This document shows positions 1 through 10,818 of a DNA stretch of 64,000 nucleotides, piece after piece. Every line of letters begins with the position of its first letter. Position 1 is the stretch's first letter. This DNA comes from Gavia stellata (Eukaryota > Chordata > Aves > Gaviiformes > Gaviidae). The stretch covers positions 4,576,034 through 4,640,033 of the forward strand of contig NC_082618.1 in NCBI RefSeq assembly GCF_030936135.1, in the 5' to 3' direction. The translations under genes were made by a program, and so were the position numbers. The notes under the pieces were generated by a model. It saw nothing but the letters and a program-made list of their open reading frames with translations, was not told where the DNA came from and did no database searches.

Positions 1-12
1 ATTTGTCCCTAG

Positions 13-189
13 GAGAGCCTATACGGCATCGCTGGGAGAGACCGCGGTGGCGTTTGACTTTGGCCCGCTAGTGCCAGTCCCAACGAACATTCTTGGACAG
101 CGAGGGAGTGAAGAAGTGTTGGCCTACCCACTTTACATTTTATATGAAAATGGAGAGACATTCCTCACATATATCAGCCTGCTACAGAG
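13..189 (+). CDS. NUP88: NUP88 window exon 1 (propeller region)
   Basis: The acceptor is CCCTAG before position 13 and the donor is GTAGAA at 190. The exon encodes a segment containing [12 protein letters not shown], then [20 protein letters not shown] and ISLLQ. The first base completes a codon begun in an exon left of the window; the last two bases (AG) form Ser with the next exon. The acceptor polypyrimidine tract is cut by the window edge, so this 5' boundary rests on reading frame and the visible AG. Confidence 0.88.
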
Positions 190-3100
190 GTAGAATCGCA
201 TTCATCCTCGGGTTTCATGGGGCGCTTCTGTGTTTGTACAATGTTATTAGGGTTGGAGAGCCATCTTTCAGTTTGGCTGGGACTCTGTAACGGAGGCTGG
301 GCTGAGTTTTATTGTATTGCAGCTGGTTTTATCTCTTTGTGGCAGTGCTAATAGACTGAAATCCAAGAATAGTGTGTCATCCTTTTTCATCCAGATGTTA
401 AGAGTGCGGTTTGCACTGCTGAGAATCCACTGTCTACTGTTTACAATCAGAAATTTGAAATGAAGACACTGGACTGTTAAAAGATCAGTAGGCCTAAGGC
501 TGTTTGTTAGGTGTGTTTTGTGGCCTTCAGTTCACAGTGCAGACATTCTTAGCTTTGGATGAGGCTGAAGGAGCCAGTGGCATCTTAGGACAAGAAATAT
601 TTTAAGGTCTTAGAGGGTTTGCAGGCATGTTCCATAATGAAAGGTCAAGAATATGAATCAAGAATAAAAACACGATAAAAGAAAAAATCGCTTCAGAAAA
701 CTGAGAAGATGGTGGAAAACTTACAAGTTAGGTCTAGTGTAACTCAGTATTAAAATGCATAGTATTGAGGTTAGAAACAGTACTGTTTGCCCCTGCATGA
801 GAAATGATGCAGCTTTGAGCAGATTCTGTCTGTAGGCAATGAAATAGGCTTAGTCCTTCAAAAGTTCTACCTAGAGAAATGCCAGGCCACAAAATGCTGC
901 TTCTAAAGTGCTTTATTAAGCAAGAAAACCATTAAATGATAAAGATAATTAACTTGAGCTTTCCGTGGGTACTTTGTGTTCTTGTACGAAAATGTTTCCT
1001 CTTGGATTTGTTGAAATGTGGCTTGGTTGCTTTCAAAGCACTAGAAGTTATTATTGGGCTCCAGTTTCTTTTGTGAGCTCTCCACCAAGCAGGTGTAGTG
1101 CAGACTCTTAATCTGCAGAAATCTGGGTTGCTTCTGTCTAATGGAAATTAACCAGAACTCCAAACCATTGGGTTTTGGGTGGTTTTTTTTTTTAGTCATC
1201 TTTATTTTGTCGTTATTGTCCAGCAAGCTCCAGCAGGCAGCTATGGGGAACTCCCCCTCCACGCCTTGTGTTGTGAACACATCTTCTTTATTCCAGCACT
1301 GGAAATCTTGGCAAGCTGCTCGGCCCTCTGCCCATGCACCCTGCTGCAGAAGATAACTATGGCTATGATGCCTGTGCTGTCCTTTGCCTGCCTTGTGTTC
1401 CAAACATCCTGGTGATTGCCACTGAGTCGGGAATGCTTTATCACTGCGTGGTACTGGATGGAGAGGAGTATGATGAGCAGGTACTTTGTCTTGGGTTTTT
1501 CTGTATGTGTTTTTGTTTCTTTAGTCAAAGTTCCTGGCTGCAAGGTGGCAGGATGCCTGGAAGTGAATGCCAAGTGCCAAAGCTGTGTTCTTGTATAATG
1601 AGGTAGTGAGTCTTCCTCCGACTCCAGCCAGTCCTGTGATTCTCTGGTGATTTTATTTTACATGTCAGTTCTGTGTATCCTGTAGGTATATCAGGTTTTG
1701 ATCAAACTTACTATGAACTATTTTAAAGAGGATCTTCCAAAAAGAAACCATGTTTCTGAGACACTTATTTTTGAGTAAAAAAAAAAAAAGACTTGAACTA
1801 CTTTCCCTAACAATTAATACTCTTGCCTATGTTATGTAACTCTTCCTTGATGTTGTTTGTGTTGGCATTTCTATTTAAATGATGTCTGACAGAAGAATTC
1901 AATGCTCTTTACAGTCAGAAAAGTCATGGGACCCAAGATCTGATCTTATTCCTTCCCTGTACGTGTTTGAATGTGTTGAGCTGGAACTTGCACTGAAACT
2001 GGCATCAGGAGATGAAGAAGAGCCACTGGAGTCTGATTTCTCTTGCCCAATCAAACTGCATCGAGGTAGGGCTGTCATTCAGGTTGTTGGCTTTTACTTG
2101 CTTTATTTCTTGAATTTAGGATTCAGCTATTTACAAATTATCATTGGTGTCAAAGAGTGGTATTCGAATAAGGGTTTGCCTGATGTCTTCAATAAAGCTG
2201 TGAAAAGAGCAAGCCTGGGAGGTGCTTTAGTGTTTACTCAAGGGCAGGTGACATATGGTCGCATAATAGTAAATTCTTTCAGCTGTGGGTTATAAAGTAG
2301 AAGTCGTTGCATCAGTGATGACCAACATATGTAAGCAAGTGCTGTGGGGACGGTGATCCTGAAGGAAGAATGGGTATCTGCTTATTAGACTATCTGATGT
2401 AGCTGCGGGGCAAGAGGTTGGGTAGGACAAAGCGTTTGGGTCTTTCTGAACAAGCAGCTTGTCAGAATGTTGGTCTGCTGGCTTTAACCAATCTTCCCTT
2501 TAAAATCTAGTGGATTGATATGGATGTGGTGCGATAGGAATAGTTCAAAACAATTCAGCAGGTATTTTAAGCGTAATTTAATTTTATGCAGAACTCTAAT
2601 AACATGGCTAACGCATCTAGCTCAATCTTTGGATGGGGACGAGTTAGTACTTGCAACAAGATGTTAATGCTGACCGGACAGTAAGTTGATACACATGTTC
2701 AACAATGCAGGTTTGAAGGATGAGTTTTTTCTCAGTTCGGTGCCTTCTCCTACATTTGCTGTTTAAATTTCAGATCCGAAATGTCCCTCTCGATACCACT
2801 GCACACATGAAGCTGGTGTCCACAGTGTGGGGTTGACGTGGATCAATAAACTGCACAAATTCCTTGGTTCAGGTGAGTGGCGAGACGCTGCTGCATGTAG
2901 AGGGAAGAGATTACTATCCGATCACCTACGTTTTGCTAGTAACAAGTTGGTGGAAGTGGGTAATAGTGAGAATCCCTTACCCTGCAAAGTGGATCTCGTA
3001 CATTGTGACAAATCTCTTCGCAGATGAAGAAGACAAAGACAGTTTACAAGAGCTGGGAGCGGAACAGAAGTGCTTTGTTGAGCATATTCTTTGTACAAAA

Positions 3101-6100
3101 CCATTGCCATGCAGGTAAAAACCAAACCCTTTTTGTTGCTTCCAAATAAGTGCATTGCTATGGAAAATATTTATAATTTGCCCTCTTTTGCTGCATTCTT
3201 GCCATTAAAAATAATGAATTCAGCTCAACGGAATTCATGTAACACAAGTAATAAGCAATTTGTGCGTCAGGGTTCTTAATGCACAGTTAGGGGAAGTAAG
3301 CTAAATTCCTGTGTTACTGTCTGAAAATCATCCATCAAACCAGCAGAAATTTTCACTTCCATTTACCTGACCCAGGACAGCTCTGAGGCTTGATTTGGCT
3401 CAGTCTTGAATGCTGACATGTTCCTCCTACCCACTTCTTAGAGATCAAACAATGCCTTGAAAGAACATCTGCTTTTATTTTTTTGGGGCTCCTGAGGTAC
3501 CCTAGGCAGGCTTAAGAGGCATCGTTTTCTGGGCTCTGTAATGTTTATCTGTCTGCTTTATTTTCTCACATTTATAAGGCCTAATTATTTCTATAGAATG
3601 CGACGTATTAAACATAAAGAAAATTAAAAAAAACCACAAACCCCAACATTTACTAATAGGTGTTAGTCATCTAAGCTAGCACAGACGGTGACTCGACAGT
3701 GGTGTTAGTAGATACGTGGGGAGGGGGTGTTTGGGGCAGAAAGGTGGTACGCAGAGCACCTGCGGTCTCTCCTGAGGAAGTCTGTGCCTTGCATGAGAAG
3801 TGGGTAACATTTCCTGGGTCGCAGCAGACTTTTGCTTCTGTTTCACAGTGAAGTTGTGCAAGTGCTCCCTCTCCCAGGATGGACGAGTTTGTCCTGGTAT
3901 ATCCAACTGCCAGTCAGATTGTGTGGTATGAGAACAATTATTTTGCAGGGCTCATTCTAGGGAGTGGTTCTTAGCTTAGTGGAAGGTGGCTGGCTGAGGC
4001 TGATTGCTGTAGCGAGAGCTTTTCCAAGAGCGTGAACTTGCACAACAGCTTCAGGAGCAAAGAATTTTTCTGACCTGGTAATTCTTGTGTTTTCTTCCCT
4101 TCAGGCAACCTGCTCCGATTAGAGGATTTTGGATCGTTTCTGACATCCTGGGGCCCACAATGATCTGCATCACAAACACCTATGAGTGTATTACAAGGCC
4201 TCTCTTGTACGTGGCTCTTAATTGGTTTGAAATCCGTGATTGGTGCATGAAAAGGATCTTGGGATATTATTTTTTTTATTATTCTTTTGATCCTCTCACC
4301 CCAGACTTCTGCACCTCTTATGACACACAATGAAGTTTGCCTTCTGAACACTCCCTGCTTGAGCCCTTAAGCGTTATTGTAGTAGTTATTTACTACTGAT
4401 AAGGTGTTTGTAAGGGATATAATTAATCTGGATCACTTTTTTAATAAGTATTAGGACGAGTTTGCATCAAAAGGTTCTTGACAGTATTGTTAGGGTTTTT
4501 TTCTTCATTTTTATAATGAGGGAAGCTGCAAATCAGAAGTTCATTTACAGACAGTAGTATAGAGATTCTTATGGGGCACCAAGGGTTTATTTGCAAGAAA
4601 GGGGAAAAAAAAAAGTGGGTTCTTAAATTGCTTTAGAGAAGTGGGATTTTAATATGCATTTCCAAAGCAACTTTACTTTGTTTGGGGTGGTGGGAAAGAT
4701 ACAGCCTAGTGTGGTAGATCTGCACTTGCACAATTCAGTGAACACACTGAGGGGAGGGCACTATTTCCAGTTTAGTTGTTGCTGTTTAATGTATGACAGG
4801 TACCTTCAGCGAGCTAGTATTAATGTCAGGTTCTCTTACAGACCTTTTTATTAATTTTTTTAACTATTTTTGCAGTGTTCTTAAATAGGTTTTTCTTACA
4901 GCTCTTTTAAACGCCATTATCTGAAATTATATAGGTGGCCAGTGACCTAGCAGGCTGCTTTGAAAAGCCGGTCATTCTGCTCTTGAAGTGCTTGCTTGCC
5001 TTGTTAGGGAACTTTCTTCTCCTTAAGTAAAAGGATATTTATCATTCTTGCTAGCTTCAGCTGTGGCCAGACAGAAAGATGTGGGAATGCGAGCTCTACC
5101 AGCCTTGTCTAGAACTGGGTTTACCGCATAATGGAAGTATTTACTCTTGGAACACTTCTGACTTACTGCTGTAATACATTAATCCCACAGTGGATGAGTT
5201 CCTCACTTTAACTACCATTTAAACTCTGACGTAGTTTGAACTTTTCTGGTGTAAACCGTGTTCTCCAATTTAATGTTCTTTGGTAGAAGTACAGTCCATC
5301 CTGCATCCCCTCCCCTGCTGTGCACCAGAGAAGACAAAGATGTTGCTGTTTCCCCTCTCCGTATCCTGGCTGAGTCGCAGCATTCATTTGAGAAGCATAT
5401 CCGAAGCATCCTGCAGCGCAGTTCTGCCAACCCCTTATTTCTGAAGTAAGTAAATAGACCTGAAGAGGGCCGACTCTCAGGAACACCCTCTGTTCATCAG
5501 CTCCTGATTGAACAGCACATTAGCTTGGACATAGCAATCATAGGGGCATGGCTCCTGCAGCTGACTTGTGCCTCTCTCTCTGTACAGGGATGGCATCAAA
5601 TCAAGTAATGGTGCAGGTTGGGAGGGAGATCATCTTGCTCCAGACCCCTGCTCAAGGCAGGGCTGACCTCAGCTGCTTAGGTTGCTCTTTGCCTGTCCCA
5701 TGGGCTTTTGAGTCTTGAGCTATCTTGGGATTTCCTCATAGAAGAAAAATGATTTATAGCAAAGGGATTTATTACAGTCCCTCACTTCCATAACAGAGCC
5801 CCTACCATAAATACTGTGAGCTGTTTAGCCTTTCAAAGGAACATGTTAGAGTAGGATTGCAAAAAACCTGTCTCTCATCTTCTTAAGATCTGCTGATAAA
5901 GATGCTGCTCCGCCCCCTGAAGAATGCCTTCAGCTTCTTAGCAGAGCCACACAAGTGTTCCGAGAGGAATATATACTGAAACAAGATCTGGCAAAAGAGG
6001 AAATTCAGCAAAGGTAAGACAAACCCCTCAGTAAATACGTGCTGTACGTCTCTGTGAAACAACATCAGTAAGGAGCACTAAACCTCCTCTGCTGGACTAA

Positions 6101-8292
6101 TCCTTTTAAATGAGTAAAATGTAGTCATGTAAGACTAATGGAATACCAGAAGGGAAGATTGAGTTACCAGGGAAGGCAGGAGTGAGTGTAATACTTGATC
6201 TCTGTAGTGGCTCACAGGGGAAAGGGAAAAAAGTAAACACACATACAGAGAATACTTCTCTCTTGCTGTTGTCAGTCTGTGCGTGCGGGTGGCAGGAAAG
6301 CCTTTGACCTCAGCAATAATCCTGACAAAGCTGCTGAAAGGAAAATTGCATTAAATAAGTGTCTGCTTCTTCAAATTAGAGTTCTTAATAACATAAAGTT
6401 AGGACAAAGTGGAAGAGTTTGTTCTCACCACTGCCCATTTTTCAGTGTCTTTAGTTCTTCATACTCCGAGGAGCATTAATCATGTCTGTCATTTTCTGTG
6501 TGGCCTAAATCTTGATTCAACTGGATTGCTGTTGTGGGCAGTTTGATTTTATATATGTATTTATTTTAAGAGTGAAGCTGCTGTGGGGACAGAAAAAGAA
6601 ACAATTGGAAGATCTTAATTACTGTCGAGAGGAAAGGTGAGTATGATCTGTCTGCTTTTAATCAAGTTAGACCTCGGGAATGATGGACCTTTGTGCAAAA
6701 GGTACTTTATGCAGGGTCCTGTGTGAAACAAATGAGAAGCGAATGCATTTCCATCTGTAATTAAGCATGTAGGTTCGCTCCCTGCTCCAGCTCGCTTTTG
6801 CAGGCTCCTTGTCCTCGCTCCCCATACAGACTTGCCTTGCGTGAAAATTTAAAGTAAATAAACATTTCTCACTTGCATAAAGGAAAAGTTTGCGGGAAAT
6901 GGCTGAGCGCTTGGCTGACAAGTATGAGGAAGCCAAAGAGAAGCAAGAAGATATTATGAACAGGTGAGTGCAAATGACACTGTTTCATCCCAGATCACTT
7001 GCTGTTACATAGAAGTTTGCAAGTGTGGTAGCACAGAGTGGGCAGAAAGCGCCACCCTGGTTTTTTAGAAGACTGGGCTTCTGAAATTCTCTTCGTTGGA
7101 GCTCCGTGGTGAGTTTTCAGTACGACTTCAGGTCCAGACTGAGTCAGCTTGCCGTTTAGAAATGCCACGTGAGACTAACTGAACGAGGAAAGTCCTGAGC
7201 CCTGGAGGCTTAGGAGGAGTGAAGGAAATGCAAGACTGCTGCTGTCTTGGTAAATTAATTCAGCAACATTTCTTGCTTTGTACACAAAGGATGAAGAAAG
7301 TGCTTCGGAGTTTCCACTCTCAGCTTCCTGTTCTGTCAGACAGTGAAAAAGATATGAAGAAAGAACTGCAGACAGTACATGACCAGCTGCAGCACCTGAG
7401 CAATGCTATCAGACAGGTGAGATAACGATTGTCCAACACCTCCCTCGCACCTAATGACAGTGCTGATAGAGTACAGTCCCTCCACTAGAGCAACTTTGTA
7501 CTTCTGATAAACACACTAAAATATAGACAGTGTAAACCCTAAGAAAGTCTACACACCTTCCTCCGTCTTAGCGCTAGCTTTCTTGTCTCTTTGTGGGAAG
7601 AAGTGTCCAAAAGGAAGCAGATTTTAACCCAAAAAGAATTGGAAAGTATGACACACCAGTTTGTAACTCTAAGAAGCTTTCACTTTGGCAGGCAGTACCA
7701 ATGCTGACTGGGGTCTTCTTTTTGTACGTGGCTTCCAGGTTAAAATGAAAAAGGAATACCAGCAGAAGAAGATGGAAAAGGGTACCAGCCCCCGAAAACC
7801 CAGCATCACCCTCAGTGCCTACCAGAGCAAGTGCATCCAAACCGTCCTGAAAGAAGAGTAAGTTAAAGCTGTAGAATTCAAGCCCTGGCACTAACATAAG
7901 CCATTCTATCCCTGTTTCTAGGGTTTAATTTAACTGCTGTGCTGCATGTGGGGGCTGACTGATGCACCAGCTGGAGCTGGTTTAAGCATAAAGCGTGCCA
8001 GCTCATCACAGCAGCACTGTCCATCTTATGCTACTATTAAAGTAGATTTAGTCCGAGCCTGCCTTTTGCCCAAGAACCTTTTGGCAGTCTGTATCCAGCC
8101 TGTGATTAACAAAATGACTTGCAACAGCACTCCCATTCTCTGTTCTACCCTATGAAGTATTTCCTTCCTGATTAGTCTCGAGCAAAAATGACTTGCAGCC
8201 TTTTGACTTGGGTTTCTTTTTCTTGAAGGGGAGAACACATACGGGAAATGGTAAAACAGATCAATGACATCAGAAGCCATGTGAACTTCTAA
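13..8292 (+). CDS. NUP88: NUP88, nuclear pore complex protein Nup88 (3' part; 13 coding exons, 5' end outside window)
   Basis: Coding exons: 13-189, 1297-1480, 1915-2065, 2774-2872, 3024-3114, 4105-4206, 5287-5445, 5888-6013, 6571-6636, 6883-6963, 7290-7416, 7739-7857, 8229-8292. All join in phase across GT-AG introns and give 514 residues plus TAA. The peptide follows human NUP88 nearly residue for residue, for example [65 protein letters not shown] and the C-terminus NDIRSHVNF. Human NUP88 is 741 residues, so about 225 N-terminal residues lie left of the window. The first ~310 residues here belong to the N-terminal propeller-type region. The rest, rich in E, K, Q and L, is the coiled-coil tail used in the family for assembly with NUP214 and NUP62 on the cytoplasmic face of the pore, where the complex supports CRM1-dependent export and mRNA export. 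No frameshift or internal stop was seen. Family function is established knowledge; identity is read directly. Confidence 0.97.
190..1296 (+). other. NUP88 intron between window exons 1 and 2
   Basis: This 1.1-kb GT-AG intron is AT-rich and unremarkable. It has a T9 run near 1185. Open frames on both strands near 1.04-1.6 kb are chance frames overlapping the next exon. No RNA gene or repeat family was recognised. Confidence 0.7.
1297..1480 (+). CDS. NUP88: NUP88 window exon 2 (propeller region)
   Basis: The acceptor is TTTATTCCAG and the donor is GTACTT. The exon encodes [20 protein letters not shown] and continues through a Cys-rich stretch (ACAVLCLPC) to [11 protein letters not shown]. It ends on a codon boundary. 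This is one of the best-conserved parts of the family. Confidence 0.96.
1915..2065 (+). CDS. NUP88: NUP88 window exon 3 (propeller region)
   Basis: The acceptor is CTCTTTACAG and the donor is GTAGGG. The exon encodes [20 protein letters not shown] and then [17 protein letters not shown] through FSCPIKLHR. The final base is the first base of the Asp codon completed by the next exon. The reading frame stays open on both sides of this exon (see findings). Confidence 0.96.
2066..2773 (+). other. NUP88 intron after window exon 3, partly open in frame
   Basis: This is a 708-bp intron. The exon frame continues without a stop from the donor to 2292 (75 codons), including a very hydrophobic stretch. 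The rest shows nothing recognisable. Confidence 0.7.
2774..2872 (+). CDS. NUP88: NUP88 window exon 4
   Basis: The acceptor is AAATTTCAG and the donor is GTGAGT. The exon encodes [20 protein letters not shown] followed by [13 protein letters not shown]. It is followed by a short 151-bp intron, the smallest in this gene part. Confidence 0.96.
3024..3114 (+). CDS. NUP88: NUP88 window exon 5
   Basis: The acceptor is CTCTTCGCAG and the donor is GTAAAA. The exon encodes [20 protein letters not shown] and then [10 protein letters not shown], with the split Arg codon completed in the next exon. Confidence 0.96.
3115..5286 (+). other. NUP88 introns flanking window exon 6
   Basis: Two introns of 990 and 1,080 bp (3115-4104 and 4207-5286) enclose the 102-nt exon. 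They contain only short A/T runs, for example near 3627 and 4600. No conserved ORF, RNA gene or transposon hallmark was recognised. Confidence 0.65.
4105..4206 (+). CDS. NUP88: NUP88 window exon 6
   Basis: The acceptor is TTCCCTTCAG and the donor is GTACGT. The exon encodes [20 protein letters not shown] and then [13 protein letters not shown]. It ends two bases into a Leu codon. Confidence 0.96.
5287..5445 (+). CDS. NUP88: NUP88 window exon 7
   Basis: The acceptor is GTTCTTTGGTAG and the donor is GTAAGT. The exon encodes [20 protein letters not shown], then [19 protein letters not shown] and ANPLFL. The splice falls inside the following Lys codon. It marks the junction between the N-terminal domain and the helical tail. 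Confidence 0.96.
5888..6013 (+). CDS. NUP88: NUP88 window exon 8 (start of coiled-coil tail)
   Basis: The acceptor is ATCTTCTTAAG and the donor is GTAAGA. The exon encodes [20 protein letters not shown] and then [20 protein letters not shown]. From here the peptide is strongly helical and charged. Confidence 0.96.
6571..6636 (+). CDS. NUP88: NUP88 window exon 9 (coiled coil)
   Basis: The acceptor is TTATTTTAAG and the donor is GTGAGT. This 66-nt exon encodes [20 protein letters not shown]. As I recall human NUP88 it has LLCDQKKK here; the bird-like WGQ is a local substitution. Confidence 0.95.
6883..6963 (+). CDS. NUP88: NUP88 window exon 10 (coiled coil)
   Basis: The acceptor is TTGCATAAAG and the donor is GTGAGT. 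The exon encodes [20 protein letters not shown] and then QEDIMN. The segment has clear heptad-like spacing and is nearly identical to human. Confidence 0.96.
7290..7416 (+). CDS. NUP88: NUP88 window exon 11 (coiled coil)
   Basis: The acceptor is GTACACAAAG and the donor is GTGAGA. The exon encodes [20 protein letters not shown] and then [20 protein letters not shown]. It ends on a codon boundary. Confidence 0.96.
7739..7857 (+). CDS. NUP88: NUP88 window exon 12
   Basis: The acceptor is GGCTTCCAG and the donor is GTAAGT. The exon encodes [20 protein letters not shown] and then [19 protein letters not shown]. The GTSPRK stretch is the least conserved part against human. Confidence 0.95.
8229..8292 (+). 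CDS. NUP88: NUP88 terminal coding exon
   Basis: The acceptor is TTTTCTTGAAG. The exon encodes [20 protein letters not shown] and ends at TAA (8290-8292), matching the conserved C-terminus of the family. Confidence 0.97.
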
Positions 8293-8455
8293 CATGTCCA
8301 TGATGAGGAACCTACACCATGAGGGTGGACGAGCTTTAAATTTTCCCTGGTATTTCCCCTTGTATATTTAACATTTGTATGTTGAACAATATGCCTTTTA
8401 CTTATTATTTTGTAAAGAGGGACTGTGAAATAAAATACTTTTGATAAGACTCCTT
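8293..8455 (+). other. NUP88: NUP88 3' UTR
   Basis: This short, AT-rich tail runs from the TAA to an inferred cleavage site about 15-25 nt after the AATAAA at 8429. A GT/T-rich stretch (TGCTGTGGTTTTTGC, from about 8459) follows and fits a downstream processing element. The exact cleavage position is inferred. Confidence 0.8.
8429..8434 (+). terminator. NUP88 poly(A) signal AATAAA
   Basis: A canonical AATAAA lies 137 nt after the NUP88 stop, with a GT-rich element starting about 25 nt downstream. It is the first good signal after the stop codon. Confidence 0.85.
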
Positions 8456-10564
8456 ACATGCTGTGGTTTTTGCTTTTCTCCTGGGAAGGAGACTGTGCAG
8501 CCAGTATTTTATATCATCAACCATGTTACAGTGTCATACTTACAGCTAGCTCGGGAGTGTGGGAATTGCTACTTCCTTCAGGAAGCTGCCTGGGGTTACT
8601 CTGGGAGACATCTCCTACCCATGGTCCACGGCACAGTTACTGCAGGGGAGGCCTGTGGCAGAAGGCAAGAGTAGAAAGACCAGAGAAGCGCACACACTTC
8701 AGCAGCTTTTTTTTTTTAATTTGGAACACTTTCTTCATAAAGGACACACCTTCGATACAGTTAACAAATGGTTACACTTGAATCCTGTAGACAGCAGAAT
8801 TCTACACCCACAATTGCACAGGACACCAATGGCTTGGTTCACTGGAATGCAGTATTAACTTCCAAACGCTCAGTTTGCCTTTTTCAGAAGATGGCTCTGG
8901 AGTCCGTCTTGACGTTCAAAGGCCAATTATTTATCTGCTGTAGACAAACCTCAGTGGACAATAAGTAATGGTTGTCCCCTCCCCCCACCCCTTAGAAAAG
9001 GTGACCTGGTCAAGTGCCATTTTGAAAAGTAGTACTGCACTGCTACAAAAGTGGCACAGTAAGAGGTGCCAAAGTAAAGCTGTAAGGGAAGGAGGGCTGT
9101 TTGTTAGTACCTGGTAGGTAACAAGGTTACCAGACATGCTGCAAGAACACTTTTTTTTTGTACAGATTAAGACTATACAAGTATAGGAATGCATACAAAA
9201 CTCGATCTCGTCCCTTTTACAGCCTACATGAACAGAATCGTTTTCTGAGCCACGCACCCTGTGTATCGTAGCTGACCTGCCAGGATAGAAGTAGTGCCCA
9301 TTAAGAATCTCTTACTAAGCGAGGAGAACCTACTACCCTACTCAAATCAAGCTCCAGAACACCAAGAACTGGAGGGAAGAGCATTTGTTTTATAACCGAT
9401 ACCACCAGAATCCATCCCGTGAGTACCTACACCAAGAGCTTTCACTACACTTACTTACTTAATTTACAGTCTTTTAAATTTGCTCTGCAAAATTGGCACG
9501 CACTTTTTTTTTTTTTTTAAAGGCCCCTTTAATTTTCTGAAGTTCAGCAGAAGCTTGAGGTCCTGCTTCAAAAGCTGTGCTTGCCTTCCCCAGGAGGGCC
9601 AGCCCCTCTGAGTTAGCAGGACAGCTCTGTGTAGTGAGCACATCTCCCACCACTTCTGTGAACAGCCAGGTTTCTAATTCAAAAATAATAAATTTGCACT
9701 GCTTGGTGAAAAAGGTCACTCGTGTTCCAACTCTAAAAATGGAATAAGGTGGTAAAAAGGAAAACAACCATGCAGTAATCATACACCCTTCCTTCACTGG
9801 AAGTTCCTTCACTGACTCACCCGGTGCCTGGTTGAAAAGCAAGGAAGCCCGTAGTTGGCACCAGCCCTTCCTGGTGAGGTCTCATCTCACTCCCTTGTGC
9901 CTTACCACGTATGTCTCCAGCCTCCTCTGACTACACCAACATGCCATCGCTGTCCACTGAGAAAAATACACAAGCATGCATACAAACACGCACACACACA
10001 CACGCAAAACTTGATTCAGCAACTGTTGTATTTGTTACTGTGTCTGTGAAAGATCACAAACTGATTGCCCACTCCCCTCTCTTCCCCTACGGCCTGCAGA
10101 GAGCCATCATCTGCAGTACCACACCTATAGAAAGCCATGTCAACAATTTGCAAAAATACACTAAGGAAAAGCCACACCAGCCTTGTACTACTCGAAACAA
10201 TCTAAAATGGTCAGCTATGGCCGCGGTTGTTTAGAGCAGACAGGAGGGTAGGGCTGCTGAGAAGAGGCACTGCCACGTGAGCCAGAAAGGGATGGTGGAA
10301 GGCCATTAGCAGCCGCTTGCCTTGCTCTCTTGTGCTAGGAGGACAGTCCAGAAACTCAACCAAAAATTCTTTTTCTGCTTAGGTCTTCAGTTGCATTTCC
10401 TCAAGTGTTCAGCTCGCTGAAGAGATGTATAGGATTTGTTGTAGTTTTGCCATGCAAGAACAGGCTTCCTTAAAACACTGCTGCACAGGTTAAGAATCAG
10501 TAACCAGTTAAGAGTTAGTTTTTGGGAAGGAAGGGAATGTAGGGAAAAAGCTTTTCATTCTGCA
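8456..10564. other. Gap between convergent genes; no gene recognised
   Basis: This region lies between the NUP88 poly(A) site and the best RABEP1 poly(A) candidates. It holds T-runs at about 8707-8717 and 9504-9519 (A-runs on the RABEP1 strand) and a short CA repeat near 9991. An ATTAAA on the - strand at 8715-8720 could be a distal RABEP1 poly(A) signal, in which case most of this gap would be 3' UTR. ORFs here are short and have no family signature. Confidence 0.6.
9991..10003 (+). repeat. Short CA dinucleotide repeat
   Basis: About six CA units with a broken CACG/CATG flank on either side. It is too short to be strongly polymorphic. Confidence 0.7.
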
Positions 10565-10583
10565 GCTCCTAATAAAGGCCTAT

Positions 10584-10608
10584 TTTATTTTTTTTCTCCA
10601 AAGTTTAT
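10584..10608 (-). terminator. Candidate RABEP1 poly(A) signals
   Basis: Two TTTATT hexamers on the + strand (AATAAA on -) lie here about 18 nt apart, roughly 2.1 kb downstream of the RABEP1 stop. These are the best canonical signals I found on this strand in the region. Use in vivo is inferred. Confidence 0.5.
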
Positions 10609-10777
10609 TCAACAGAATAGGACCCTAACCACTGGAAAACTGAATGCAAGGCATCTGGTATTGGATTTATGCATCAGGAGGCCGCTGCTGCCACCTCACA
10701 GTTCAGCAAAGTGAGAAAGGTTAAAAACCCTAAAATCTGGTAATAGCCAATTAATAAGAACCTAACTCACATTTCAG

Positions 10778-10818
10778 TTTCACTTTGAAGTGAAATTGTC
10801 ATCTTAAGAAGATGACAA
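10778..10818 (-). repeat. Two adjacent perfect inverted repeats in presumed RABEP1 3' UTR
   Basis: The first has 8-bp arms (TTTCACTT / AAGTGAAA) with a 2-nt centre at 10778-10795. The second has 10-bp arms (TTGTCATCTT / AAGATGACAA) with a 3-nt centre at 10796-10818. They abut directly. In RNA they could form two back-to-back hairpins about 190 nt before the candidate poly(A) signals. Confidence 0.7.

Noticed and set aside
2827..3118. Open frames joining NUP88 window exons 4 and 5 through the short intron
   Set aside because: The spliced reading (2872 to 3024) restores the conserved FLGS-DEEDKD junction, while the unspliced frames lose it.
8441..8858. Overlapping + strand frames just after NUP88
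   Set aside because: They begin in the NUP88 3' processing region, overlap each other in different frames and show no family features.
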